Shown here: positions 26,544 to 34,155 of the stretch, one piece after another | How positions within the stretch are numbered: the stretch's first letter is position 1 | Layout of the letters: every line of letters starts with the position of its first letter | Origin: Nonlabens agnitus | Lineage (GTDB): Bacteria > Bacteroidota > Bacteroidia > Flavobacteriales > Flavobacteriaceae | Length of the DNA: 64,000 nt | Assembly: GCF_002994045.1 (NCBI RefSeq) | Contig: NZ_MQUC01000003.1 | Coordinates: forward strand, 2,704,501 to 2,768,500 | Direction of reading: 5' to 3' | Notes under the pieces: generated by a model | Told to the model about the DNA's origin: nothing | The model's input: the letters and a program-made list of their open reading frames with translations, nothing else | The model's database searches: none | Position numbers and translations under genes: made by a program

Positions 26544-26675
26544 CTACTCTTCCTCACTTTTTGCATCATCACCAGTCTTGATGGATTTAGGCTCTAGGTT
26601 ATCGTCTTTGGCAATTCCTTTAGCGTGAGGTATTGGGTGTTTTCCTTTTGTTTCTTCAAAGTTTGGCGTTTTCAT
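26544..26675 (-). CDS. 43-residue hydrophilic mini-protein
   Basis: A short frame from ATG 26675 to TAG, encoding a polar chain with KGKHPIPHAKGIAKDD in the middle and an acidic end SEEE. There is no signal or membrane segment. Support comes from its own AT-rich upstream region (TTAATTAAAAAAGAATACT), a terminator past its stop, and a composition unlike random sequence (13 Lys/Arg/His, 11 Asp/Glu). Function is unknown; it might be a cytosolic stress-type peptide. Confidence 0.55.
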   Translation of the reverse strand: MKTPNFEETKGKHPIPHAKGIAKDDNLEPKSIKTGDDAKSEEE

Positions 26676-26782
26676 AGTATTCTTTTTTAATTAGTTCATC
26701 GCTCTACAGCAATTTCCTACAAGTTAAAGAAACGAATGCCAGTACACGTGGTTGCTAACAATACTTTATCATCTCATAATTC

Positions 26783-27283
26783 TCAACGATCTGTTTTTTC
26801 CTTCCACAGCGGAATACTAGCGCTTAGTTGTACGCTGACTTTATTAATAGGATTGAAATTTTTGTTTGTTAAAATGACTTGCGGTTTTATAGTGAGAGAA
26901 TATCCATTACCGCCCAAGCCAATAATTGGCACATATCGTAAAGTCCAAGAATCGAAATTAGTATAGGTAACTAACTCACTTCCTAAAACCACAAACTGAT
27001 AGTAAATCACGCCGCCTATTTTGGGACCTAGAAGAAAATCTTCTGTATTCAAACCTATTTCTGAACCTATCCCATATTGAAATCCACCACCGTGACGACC
27101 GCCATAATGTAATTTATTGACACCTATTTCAAGTAAATGGTAATTCCGTTCGTTGGGTCCTTCGAAACTGAATTGGTACCCAACTTGAAGATTAACAGAG
27201 TCGTAATAACTATGGTCTGTCTGAGATTCTTGGGCAAAACTCAAAAATGAGATCAACATAAACAGGATCAAATGGCACTTCAT
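26783..27283 (-). CDS. Exported beta-rich protein
   Basis: A 166-residue protein from ATG 27283, with signal peptide MKCHLILFMLISFLSFAQ. ATG 27295 is an alternative but adds only MCFI. The mature chain alternates strands with many aromatic and glycine residues (LHYGGRHGGGFQYGIGSE, YVPIIGLGGNGYSL), as in a small outer-membrane barrel. No named family is recognised. It follows the PLDc_N-like gene by 15 bp, so the two may be co-transcribed. Confidence 0.65.
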   Translation of the reverse strand: MKCHLILFMLISFLSFAQESQTDHSYYDSVNLQVGYQFSFEGPNERNYHLLEIGVNKLHYGGRHGGGFQYGIGSEIGLNTEDFLLGPKIGGVIYYQFVVLGSELVTYTNFDSWTLRYVPIIGLGGNGYSLTIKPQVILTNKNFNPINKVSVQLSASIPLWKEKTDR

Positions 27284-27298
27284 AATGAAGCACATGCT

Positions 27299-27508
27299 TT
27301 AAATGTCCCTTGGTATTGTCACCTTTTCTTTTTGCCACATGGCTAGATAGAGCAGAATTCCGATTACTGGTGCAAGTACCACTACCAGGATATAAATCAA
27401 TTTATTGTTTTCATTCACAAACCTGCTTTTAGCAATGTCTGCGATGCAGTACACCCATAAACCAATAAAAGTTAATCCGATGATGATAATAAAAGAGGCA
27501 GGAATCAT
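27299..27508 (-). CDS. PLDc_N-type two-helix membrane protein (copy 1)
   Basis: A 69-residue membrane mini-protein with two hydrophobic helices separated by ADIAKSRFVNENNKLIY. This 'D….NKLIW/Y' linker is the hallmark of the PLDc_N (phospholipase D N-terminal-like) domain that often stands alone in Bacteroidota. The short tail LAMWQKEKV is cytosolic or periplasmic. It resembles the gene at 28532 on the other side of pirin. Function is unknown. Confidence 0.75.
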   Translation of the reverse strand: MIPASFIIIIGLTFIGLWVYCIADIAKSRFVNENNKLIYILVVVLAPVIGILLYLAMWQKEKVTIPRDI

Positions 27509-27569
27509 TTGAAAAAAATTTTAAATAAAAATAAAATAAAAGATAAAGATTTCGAGTAACCTGATGAGA

Positions 27570-28445
27570 TCAATCCGGCAAAGCCACATAACTATCATCG
27601 TTCGCCATCATGGGGAACGTTTTGTTTTTCCAAGCGGCTTTAGCGGCTTCAATCTTTTCTTTGGAATGACTCACAAAATTCCAATAGATATGGCGCTCTT
27701 CTGGGAACGGCTCACCGCCAAAAATCAAGATGTGACTACCCGCAGCGATGACCAGATCGCAAACGTCCTCGGTTTTACTTACCAGCATATTTCCTTCTTC
27801 TATCACATCACCGCAAGCAGTCACACTACCAGTGACAACTGTGATACCTATTTCACCCGTCAGATTCCCAGCAGCGTGAAAGGGATAATCTGCAGTGGTT
27901 TTGATGTCGATCATAAAAAGCTCAGAATGCACAGGCACTGGCGATTCTTTGCCATAGCCTTTTCCAGCAACTAATGTAAAAGTTGCTCCTTGATCTTGCC
28001 AGGTAGGCAAGGCATCTGCCTCGATATGATGAAATTCGGGTTCGCAATCTTCCAGATCTTTAGGCAACGCTACCCAAATCTGATAACCATGCATCGTGAA
28101 TTCGGTTTTGGAGTCGCGCAAGGTTTGCGGTGTACGCTCCGTATGCGTGACGCCTTTACCGCCTACCATCCAGTTGACTGATCCTGGCAAGATCGTTTGA
28201 TCTGTGCCTATACCGTCTTGATGTTGCAACTGGCCTTCCATCAAATAGGTCAATGTTGATAGTCCAATATGTGGATGCTGATCCACATCCATATATTTAT
28301 CAGGACCCAGCGCCTCAGGACCCATGTGGTCAATAAAAATAAAGGGACCTACCATGCGCTTCTTACGGAATGGTATCAACCTACCTACTAAAAAGTCGCC
28401 TATGTCGCGACTGCGCTCTTCTATAATCAAACCCGTGTTGGACAT
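27570..28445 (-). CDS. Pirin-family bicupin protein
   Basis: A 291-residue pirin with two cupin halves. The metal-binding half has FIDHMGPE, the His-rich DVDQHPHIGLSTLTYLMEG and the HQDGIGT segment, followed by VNWMVGGKGVTHTERTP. The C-terminal cupin contains GEPFPEERHIYWNFVSHSKE. Pirins bind Fe(II) and some act as quercetin dioxygenases or regulators; the role here is undetermined. It has no signal peptide. It is flanked by two PLDc_N-like genes in the same direction. Confidence 0.93.
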   Translation of the reverse strand: MSNTGLIIEERSRDIGDFLVGRLIPFRKKRMVGPFIFIDHMGPEALGPDKYMDVDQHPHIGLSTLTYLMEGQLQHQDGIGTDQTILPGSVNWMVGGKGVTHTERTPQTLRDSKTEFTMHGYQIWVALPKDLEDCEPEFHHIEADALPTWQDQGATFTLVAGKGYGKESPVPVHSELFMIDIKTTADYPFHAAGNLTGEIGITVVTGSVTACGDVIEEGNMLVSKTEDVCDLVIAAGSHILIFGGEPFPEERHIYWNFVSHSKEKIEAAKAAWKNKTFPMMANDDSYVALPD

Positions 28446-28531
28446 CTTTAAAAAATTAAATGGATAGAAACTTGAGGCAGAGTTTTAGCTGTTCTTCAAA
28501 TTAAAGATATGGGATTAAAGTAAATTGGGAA

Positions 28532-28744
28532 TTAAAAGATCGACTTGTTCAATTTACCCGTTTTTTTAGTCCTCCAGAATATGAGATACAAAGGGATGCC
28601 TATCACGGGCACCACGATTACCAATAATAGGTAGATCAGTTTGTCCCTATCATTCTGATATTTATGAGTCACGATGTCATAAACACAGTAGATCCACAAC
28701 ACTATAAATAAAGGCATGATATAGAAAATGGGCGCAGAATACAT
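28532..28744 (-). CDS. PLDc_N-type two-helix membrane protein (copy 2)
   Basis: A 70-residue protein with two hydrophobic helices joined by YDIVTHKYQNDRDKLIYLL, the same layout as the gene at 27299. The second helix VPVIGIPLYLIFW is the conserved PLDc_N end. No catalytic HKD motif exists, so it is not a phospholipase. It lies upstream of pirin with an 86-bp gap. Confidence 0.72.
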   Translation of the reverse strand: MYSAPIFYIMPLFIVLWIYCVYDIVTHKYQNDRDKLIYLLLVIVVPVIGIPLYLIFWRTKKTGKLNKSIF

Positions 28745-28845
28745 AGCTCAATCAATTTCTATAAAATTAATCTCTGCCAGAAATTTACAGCAGCAATTAA
28801 CTTTTGCTAAACCGTTTTTTAGGATTTTTGATGCTGTTTTTAGTT

Positions 28846-28881
28846 CACTTTCCTGTCTGCCGACAGGCAGGCGCGAAAGCG
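28846..28881. repeat. Expanded palindrome (36 bp) before the riboswitch
   Basis: Expanded form with stem CCTGTC-TGCC-GACAGG; the left outer arm has one mismatch (CACTTTC instead of CGCTTTC). It sits about 50 bp upstream of the riboswitch promoter, in the 402-bp gap between divergent genes. Confidence 0.9.
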
Positions 28882-28933
28882 AAAACCTACACAAATTATC
28901 TTCACTTTTTACGGTAGTTTTCATTTTGCATAC

Positions 28934-28941
28934 TACTTTTG
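28934..28941 (+). promoter_or_regulatory. -7 element TACTTTTG of the riboswitch transcript
   Basis: TAnnTTTG match immediately upstream of the TPP aptamer, so the RNA would begin a few bases before or at its P1 stem. Confidence 0.5.
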
Positions 28942-28945
28942 CACC

Positions 28946-29026
28946 ATCTCAAGGGGTGCTTCTTAAAAAGGGCTGAGATTATACCCGAGGAACCTGGGCA
29001 GGTAATGCTGCCAAGGGATTTGACAT
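28946..29026 (+). promoter_or_regulatory. TPP (THI-box) riboswitch aptamer
   Basis: The conserved thi-box elements occur in order: GGGGTGC, then GGGCTGAGATTATACCC, GAACCTG, GGCAGGTAATGCTGCC and AAGGGA, with TCAA / TTGA closing the base stem. It is read on the plus strand, and its P1 arm begins about 28946. The 120-bp stretch to the receptor ATG contains an imperfect hairpin near ATTCGAG…TCGAGAAT; no T-run terminator is visible, so control may act on translation. Thiamine diphosphate binding should repress the receptor gene. Confidence 0.95.
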
Positions 29027-29146
29027 AAGGCCGATTCGAGCGACAGTCGAGAATGACTTTATGGCAATAAACGAGAATCCTCTCAACATTTTATTTTAAC
29101 CAAGACCGAATAAATGCCCCTTTTATTTGAACTAATTTAAGTTCAT

Positions 29147-31336
29147 ATGAAACATTTTTCAGTCGCTGTAATTGCCGTTGCGTTAACACTATCCAGCACG
29201 GTAACAGCACAAAACCAACAACCACAAGACACCACCAAGGCAGAGAAGCTTGATGAGGTGCTGGTAAAAGCCGTGCGTGTAGATGCCAACTCGCCCATCA
29301 CACACAGCAACCTCTCCAAGGAAGAAATTGCAAAGCGCAATCTGGGACAGGACATTCCTATTCTCCTCAACTTCTTGCCATCTGTCGTGACCACCAGTGA
29401 CGCTGGTGCTGGAATAGGATACACAGGATTGAGGATAAGAGGTGTGAGTTCGCAATCTACTAATGTGACCATCAATGGTATTCCTTATTCTGATGCAGAG
29501 TCTTTAGGTACTTTCTGGGTAAACCTGGGCGATTTTTCATCATCTGTAGAAAATCTGCAGGTACAGCGTGGTGTAGGTACCAGTACTAATGGTAGTGGAG
29601 CCTTTGGAGCGAGTATCAACTTATTGACCGATGCTTTTTCAAAAGAAGCTACAGGAGAGATTGCTAACTCCTTTGGTAGTTTCAATAGTAGAAAACACAC
29701 GGTTAAATATTCTACCGGATTGATGAATGATCATTTTGAAATCGCCGGTAGACTTTCTAACATAGAATCTGACGGTTATATAGATCGAGCCAGCACTTCT
29801 TTAAAATCTTATTTCCTGCAAGGTTCCTATGTGGATGATAATCGATTGATCAAGGCAGTGCTCTTTGGAGGTAACAATGTCACGTATCAATCGTGGTTTG
29901 GTATCGATAGGGACCAGTTGCGTGACGATCGCAGGTTCAATCCTGCAGGACAATATGAAGATGAGAATGGGATCACCAGATTTTATGACAATGAAGTAGA
30001 CGACTACCGTCAGGATCACTACCAGTTGCACTGGAACGAACGTTACAATAGAAACTGGTCCACAAACGTAGGTTTGAACTATACCTATGGTCGCGGTTTC
30101 TTTGAGCAGTATCGAGAAGATGACGATTTTGCCACCTATGGCCTTGATCCACTTACAGTAAATGGCCAGCCAGTAAACACTACAGATCTTATACGCCGCA
30201 GATGGCTGGACAATGACTACTATGTGATTAATGCCAGTGCCAATTATAAAAACAACGAGATTGATTTGATTTTTGGGACCTCATTTAGTCATTATGATGG
30301 AGATCATTTTGGTGAGATTATCTGGGCGCGTTTTGCGAGCCAAAGCGAGATAAGAGATCGCTATTACGACGGTAATGGAAAGAAAAACGATTTTTCCGCT
30401 TTCGCGAAAGCGACCTATAAACTCAATGATCGTGTGCAACTTTATGGAGATCTACAGGTGAGAAATGTGAATTATGAGACATCTGGTATCACGTCTGACC
30501 TTGTGGAACTTGAAGTGGATGAGAACTATACATTTTTCAATCCTAAAGCTGGTGTTACTTATAGACTGAACGACGACAATGATCTTTACTTGTCCTATGC
30601 TAGAGCTAATAGAGAACCTAACAGGAATGATTTTGAAAGCAATCCAGATATCAAACCAGAAAAGCTCAACGATTTTGAGTTGGGATGGCGTCACAACAAA
30701 GGGAACTTCACCTTTAATGCCAATGGATACTTGATGCTATATGAAGAGCAGTTGACCTTGAGTGGCGAGATCAATGATGTAGGAGCACCTTTGAGAACCA
30801 ATAGCGGTGAAAGCTATCGATTAGGAGTAGAGTTGGAAGCAATTATACCTGTCACCAGACAACTCACCTTGCAGCCCAATCTTACCTTGAGTAGCAACAA
30901 GAATGTGGAGACCATACGCTCTTTTGATGGCGGTCTTCAAAATCTAGGCAGTACTGACATTGCTTTTTCTCCTAATGTTATCGCAGCCAATGCCATCGTG
31001 TTCCAGCCAGTGAGGGATTTTCAGGTTTCTTTATTGAGTAAATATGTAGGTGAGCAGTTCATGAGCAATACAGAGGCTCGAGCTTCAAAACTCGCTGACT
31101 ACTTTGTGAACGATATCAATCTAATATATACCATACAGCCCAAATCTATTTTTGACACCATCGTTTTCACAGGATTGATCAACAATATTTTTGATGAGCA
31201 ATATGTCTCTAACGGCTATTACTTCACGTTTGATGATGATTTTTCAAACCCAGGAACTATTGCCACACAAGAAGGAGCTGGATATTATCCGCAAGCGGGA
31301 ATTAATTTTCTAGCAGGTGTGACGTTTACCTTTTAA
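29147..31336 (+). CDS. TonB-dependent receptor, predicted thiamine(-precursor) uptake
   Basis: A 729-residue outer-membrane receptor with signal peptide ending VTAQ, plug from about residue 30 (DEVLVKAVRVDANSP, TGLRIRGVSSQSTNVTINGI, VQRGVGTSTNGSGAFGASIN) and a beta barrel ending FLAGVTFTF. It has no carboxypeptidase-like N-domain. The TPP riboswitch upstream predicts import of thiamine or its pyrimidine/thiazole parts, as known for THI-regulated receptors in Bacteroidota. A palindrome copy in the barrel is translated as AFAKA (residues 418-422). A strong terminator follows, so it is monocistronic; no inner-membrane thiamine transporter is adjacent. Confidence 0.92.
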   Translation: MKHFSVAVIAVALTLSSTVTAQNQQPQDTTKAEKLDEVLVKAVRVDANSPITHSNLSKEEIAKRNLGQDIPILLNFLPSVVTTSDAGAGIGYTGLRIRGVSSQSTNVTINGIPYSDAESLGTFWVNLGDFSSSVENLQVQRGVGTSTNGSGAFGASINLLTDAFSKEATGEIANSFGSFNSRKHTVKYSTGLMNDHFEIAGRLSNIESDGYIDRASTSLKSYFLQGSYVDDNRLIKAVLFGGNNVTYQSWFGIDRDQLRDDRRFNPAGQYEDENGITRFYDNEVDDYRQDHYQLHWNERYNRNWSTNVGLNYTYGRGFFEQYREDDDFATYGLDPLTVNGQPVNTTDLIRRRWLDNDYYVINASANYKNNEIDLIFGTSFSHYDGDHFGEIIWARFASQSEIRDRYYDGNGKKNDFSAFAKATYKLNDRVQLYGDLQVRNVNYETSGITSDLVELEVDENYTFFNPKAGVTYRLNDDNDLYLSYARANREPNRNDFESNPDIKPEKLNDFELGWRHNKGNFTFNANGYLMLYEEQLTLSGEINDVGAPLRTNSGESYRLGVELEAIIPVTRQLTLQPNLTLSSNKNVETIRSFDGGLQNLGSTDIAFSPNVIAANAIVFQPVRDFQVSLLSKYVGEQFMSNTEARASKLADYFVNDINLIYTIQPKSIFDTIVFTGLINNIFDEQYVSNGYYFTFDDDFSNPGTIATQEGAGYYPQAGINFLAGVTFTF
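30397..30412. repeat. 16-bp palindrome inside the TPP-regulated receptor gene
   Basis: Exact copy, translated as A-F-A-K-A (residues 418-422) in FSAFAKATYKL. Confidence 0.95.
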
Positions 31337-31375
31337 GATGCGGTATTAAATAGACTGCACAAGTTATAAACATGG

Positions 31376-31415
31376 AAATCCGATGGTCAGCGCCGCTGAT
31401 GATCGGATTTTTTTA
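31376..31415 (+). terminator. Terminator after the TPP-regulated receptor
   Basis: Outer arms AAATCCGAT / ATCGGATTT, an inner palindrome TCAGCGCCGCTGA, and a following run of Ts. Confidence 0.88.
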
Positions 31416-31485
31416 TGCATACATTTTTCAGGAAACCGTTGTGAAAACTAAGGTGTTCAAAATGCTATTCGCCGCAAGCATTCCT

Positions 31486-31914
31486 TTAATTGGACACCAC
31501 AACGTTATTACCTACACGCGAGACACGATAAGGTTTCATAGGGAATAATTCGGGATCTGTTTGATGCCTGCCGTCAATAATGTTGTACGTGTTGTTGTCA
31601 TCTGTACAGCTGCAAGTGGCAATAATTCCATTAATATTCATGGACGAGCAGGAGTTGGGCGAGTGGTTGGGATCACTCAACTCATAGGCCACAAACTGGT
31701 CGTTCCCTAGATGGTACACCACGATACCTCTTATGCCTTGACCACGCACCACAACATAGTTATTTGCAAAATTGAGACTGGAATATTGCGGTAAGTCTGT
31801 GTTCAAAGCTGTTTGAAAGGAAAGATCGATCAAAAAGGGATTGCGCCTTGCATCGTCATCACTTTGACAGGCAAGAATACATATTAGGGCAAGCGCAAAA
31901 AGGATCTTTTTCAT
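31486..31914 (-). CDS. Rieske-fold-like lipoprotein without the iron ligands
   Basis: A 142-residue lipoprotein from ATG 31914 (MKKILFALALICILAC, Cys16); upstream codons to 31992 lack signal character. The mature chain begins NPFLIDLSF and LPQYSSLNF, continues RGIVVYHLGNDQFVAYELSDPNHSP and ends YNIIDGRHQTD…PMKPYRVSRVG, the layout of a Rieske domain. The paired C-x-H and C-x2-H ligands are not intact: PNHSPNSCSS and ATCSCTDD supply cysteines but only one His. It could bind another metal or none. It lies opposite greA and shares the intergenic region with it. Confidence 0.65.
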   Translation of the reverse strand: MKKILFALALICILACQSDDDARRNPFLIDLSFQTALNTDLPQYSSLNFANNYVVVRGQGIRGIVVYHLGNDQFVAYELSDPNHSPNSCSSMNINGIIATCSCTDDNNTYNIIDGRHQTDPELFPMKPYRVSRVGNNVVVSN

Positions 31915-31965
31915 AAAGGCACAGCGGTAAGATGCTAAAAATATAACGTTCATTTCCATATTTCG

Positions 31966-31973
31966 TATATTTG
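31966..31973 (+). promoter_or_regulatory. -7 element TATATTTG upstream of greA
   Basis: Perfect TAnnTTTG match on the plus strand, 178 bp before the greA ATG. The leader would contain a hairpin (AAATCCC / GGGATTT) and the palindrome at 32055. Confidence 0.5.
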
Positions 31974-32054
31974 CATAGAAATCCCGCAGCAATCGTGGGA
32001 TTTTCTGTTTTGTAGAGACCTATGTCTTTGTAAGGGAAGTTGGGATGGTTGTTT

Positions 32055-32070
32055 CGCTTTCGCGAAAGCG
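32055..32070. repeat. 16-bp palindrome in the greA leader
   Basis: Exact copy with TTT and AAC flanks, 81 bp before the greA ATG. Confidence 0.95.
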
Positions 32071-32151
32071 AACTAAACAAAATGTTCACGCTTTGCACCA
32101 TCATGGTAAGAAAGCCTAATCATCCCGCAAACATCTTAATATTTTTTGATC

Positions 32152-32628
32152 ATGAGTAACGTTTCATACTACACTGAAGAAGGACTTAAAAAGCTTAAAG
32201 ACGAACTTAAACAATTGAAGGACGTCGATAGACCAGCAGCCTCACAAGCCATCGCAGAAGCCCGCGATAAGGGCGATTTAAGTGAAAATGCAGAATACGA
32301 CGCGGCCAAGGAAGCTCAAGGAATGCTTGAAATGCGCATCTCAAAATTGGAGGCTATTGTTTCAAATGCACGTATTATTGATGAAAATACACTAGATTTA
32401 TCTAAAGCTTTGATTCATAGTACGGTAAAAATCAAAAACCATAACAACAATATGGTGATGAATTACAAGCTGGTAGCGCAAAGTGAGGCAGACCTTTCCA
32501 AGGGTCACATAAGTGTGGATTCCCCTATAGGTCAAGGATTGCTGGGTAAGGAAGTAGGCGATGTGGCAGAGGTTACCGTTCCCGTGGGAACCATCAAGCT
32601 TGAAATCCTTGAAATAAGCAGAGACTAA
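32152..32628 (+). CDS. greA: Transcription elongation factor GreA
   Basis: The 158-residue factor rescues stalled RNA polymerase by stimulating transcript cleavage. The N-terminal coiled coil begins VSYYTEEGLKKLKDELKQL and includes ARDKGDLSENAEYDAAKEAQ with the acidic tip residues. The C-terminal FKBP-like half ends EVTVPVGTIKLEILEI. ATG 32152 is chosen because it gives the normal length; TTG 32146 would add two residues. It is followed by the HIT gene after 2 bp, forming a three-gene run with the ankyrin gene. Confidence 0.97.
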   Translation: MSNVSYYTEEGLKKLKDELKQLKDVDRPAASQAIAEARDKGDLSENAEYDAAKEAQGMLEMRISKLEAIVSNARIIDENTLDLSKALIHSTVKIKNHNNNMVMNYKLVAQSEADLSKGHISVDSPIGQGLLGKEVGDVAEVTVPVGTIKLEILEISRD

Positions 32629-32630
32629 TA

Positions 32631-33032
32631 ATGAGCATATTCACTAAAATCATTTCTGGAGAGATTCCATCCTATAAGGTGGCAGAGACTAACGACTTTT
32701 TTGCGTTTCTCGATATCAATCCTAATGCACCAGGACACACCTTGTGTGTTCCCAAGAAGGAAGTGAACAAATTATTTGACCTAGACGAAAAAACGTACAA
32801 TGAACTCATGCAATTTTCTCGCAAAGTGGCGTTGTGTCTGCGAGAAGAAGTGTCGTGCAAGCGTATAGGCATGTCTGTCATAGGACTGGAAGTACCTCAC
32901 GTGCATGTTCATTTGATACCGTTGAGAGATATGGAAGACATGAGGTTTTCCAACAAGGTTTCACTCGATAAAGAAACCATGCAAGACATTGCAGATCGAG
33001 TGCAGGAACGATTTAATAATAGTTATAAATAA
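32631..33032 (+). CDS. HIT-family hydrolase
   Basis: A 133-residue histidine-triad protein. The core HVHVHLIPL supplies the catalytic triad, and the N-terminal IFTKIISGEIPSYKV and DINPNAPGHTLCVPKK are typical of the Hint/PKCI branch, which hydrolyses nucleoside phosphoramidates and adenylylated compounds. The protein is cytosolic. It is 2 bp after greA and 2 bp before the ankyrin gene, so all three should share one transcript. Confidence 0.95.
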   Translation: MSIFTKIISGEIPSYKVAETNDFFAFLDINPNAPGHTLCVPKKEVNKLFDLDEKTYNELMQFSRKVALCLREEVSCKRIGMSVIGLEVPHVHVHLIPLRDMEDMRFSNKVSLDKETMQDIADRVQERFNNSYK

Positions 33033-33034
33033 AA

Positions 33035-33553
33035 ATGGCAGAAGACAAACAACCATTGGTCCCCTACGATGCGTTGAGACGTATGCGCAGTCTCGTGGAC
33101 CGCGATGCGACAGAAGAATTAAAACAATTACTGGATGACCACGGCGTAGATGCCAAGGATTCGGACGGTAGAACGGCATTGATGCACGCCTCATTTTTTG
33201 GCAAGGAAGAATTGTTGGAAGAATTGATCAAGCGTGGTGCAGATGTCAACCATCAAGACAAGATAGGCTATAGCGCCTTGCATCACTGCAGTTTGGAAAA
33301 GCAAACCGGCACCGCACAGATCCTCTTGAACAACTTTGCAGATCCCAATCTACTGGACGAGCATGAGAATGGTCCATTATGGGTAGCTCTAATGAATTCT
33401 AAAGGTGACTTTAGACTCGTGCGCCAGCTTATCGAGCATGGAGCAGATCCAGAGATCGAGAACCTTTATGAGCGCACTGCAGAAGATCTTGCAGAAACCC
33501 TCTACAAAAAGGAGCTGGACGAATTACTTGAAGAAGACGAAGACGAGGAATAA
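33035..33553 (+). CDS. Ankyrin-repeat protein
   Basis: A 172-residue protein with about four ankyrin repeats between residues 25 and 150: DGRTALMHASFFGKEEL, IGYSALHHCS, DEHENGPLWVALMNSKGDF and LYERTAEDLAETLYKKEL. It closes with a strongly acidic tail (LLEEDEDEE). No enzyme motif, signal peptide or membrane segment is present, so a cytosolic protein-binding role is likely; the partner is unknown. It is co-transcribed with greA and HIT by spacing. Confidence 0.93.
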   Translation: MAEDKQPLVPYDALRRMRSLVDRDATEELKQLLDDHGVDAKDSDGRTALMHASFFGKEELLEELIKRGADVNHQDKIGYSALHHCSLEKQTGTAQILLNNFADPNLLDEHENGPLWVALMNSKGDFRLVRQLIEHGADPEIENLYERTAEDLAETLYKKELDELLEEDEDEE

Positions 33554-33618
33554 GTCAAGTGCTAATGTGTCATAGTTATAAACGATGGTACAGTAATCGC
33601 AGACTCTCTATCAATCCA

Positions 33619-33626
33619 TAACTTTG
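33619..33626 (+). promoter_or_regulatory. -7 element TAACTTTG of the bacilliredoxin gene
   Basis: TAnnTTTG match 14 bp before the ATG. Confidence 0.5.
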
Positions 33627-33640
33627 TAAAAATTTAAATT

Positions 33641-34051
33641 ATGTACCCAGCAGAATTAGTTCAACCCATGCGTGACGATTTAGGAAACGCAGGTTTTGAA
33701 CACTTATATACAGCAGACGCAGTAAACAAAGCCATCAATAAAGAAGGAACAACTCTAGTGGTTGTAAATTCTGTTTGTGGATGTGCCGCAGCAAATGCAC
33801 GACCAGGAGCAAAAATGTCTCTTGCAAATGATAAGAAACCAGACCATATCGTGACCGTATTTGCAGGTGTGGATCGTGAGGCCGTCGATGCAGCAAGAGC
33901 TGCCATGGTGCCTTTTCCACCTAGTTCACCTAGCATGGCATTGTTCAAGGATGGTGAGTTGGTCCACATGTTGGAACGTCACCACATTGAAGGTCGCCCT
34001 GCAGAAATGATTGCAGAAAACCTTAAAGAAGCCTACAACGAGAATTGCTAA
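33641..34051 (+). CDS. BrxA/BrxB-type bacilliredoxin (YphP/YqiW family)
   Basis: A 136-residue thioredoxin-like protein with the unusual CGC active site in VNSVCGCAAANARPG and the family end HHIEGRPAEMIAENL. In bacilli such proteins remove bacillithiol from oxidised proteins; Bacteroidota also carry the family. It is a single-gene unit with its own promoter and a terminator. The name has nothing to do with the BREX phage-defence gene brxA. Confidence 0.95.
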   Translation: MYPAELVQPMRDDLGNAGFEHLYTADAVNKAINKEGTTLVVVNSVCGCAAANARPGAKMSLANDKKPDHIVTVFAGVDREAVDAARAAMVPFPPSSPSMALFKDGELVHMLERHHIEGRPAEMIAENLKEAYNENC

Positions 34052-34078
34052 AACAGGCCATTCTTTTAAATTCCAGAA

Positions 34079-34108
34079 ACGCATCCTTTAAAGGGATGCG
34101 TTTTTTTA
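34079..34108 (+). terminator. Terminator after the bacilliredoxin gene
   Basis: Arms ACGCATCC / GGATGCGT around TTTAAAG, followed by seven Ts. Confidence 0.88.
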
Positions 34109-34155
34109 GTCTATATTTATTTGTGAGTAAATTACCATGCAGCAATAATTATAAA

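Noticed and set aside
27564..27974. 136-codon plus-strand frame opposite pirin
   Set aside because: Antisense to a conserved cupin gene, with no supporting signal.
33641..34051. BREX phage-defence gene brxA
   Set aside because: The name BrxA is shared, but the CGC motif and length identify a bacilliredoxin; no BREX genes are near.
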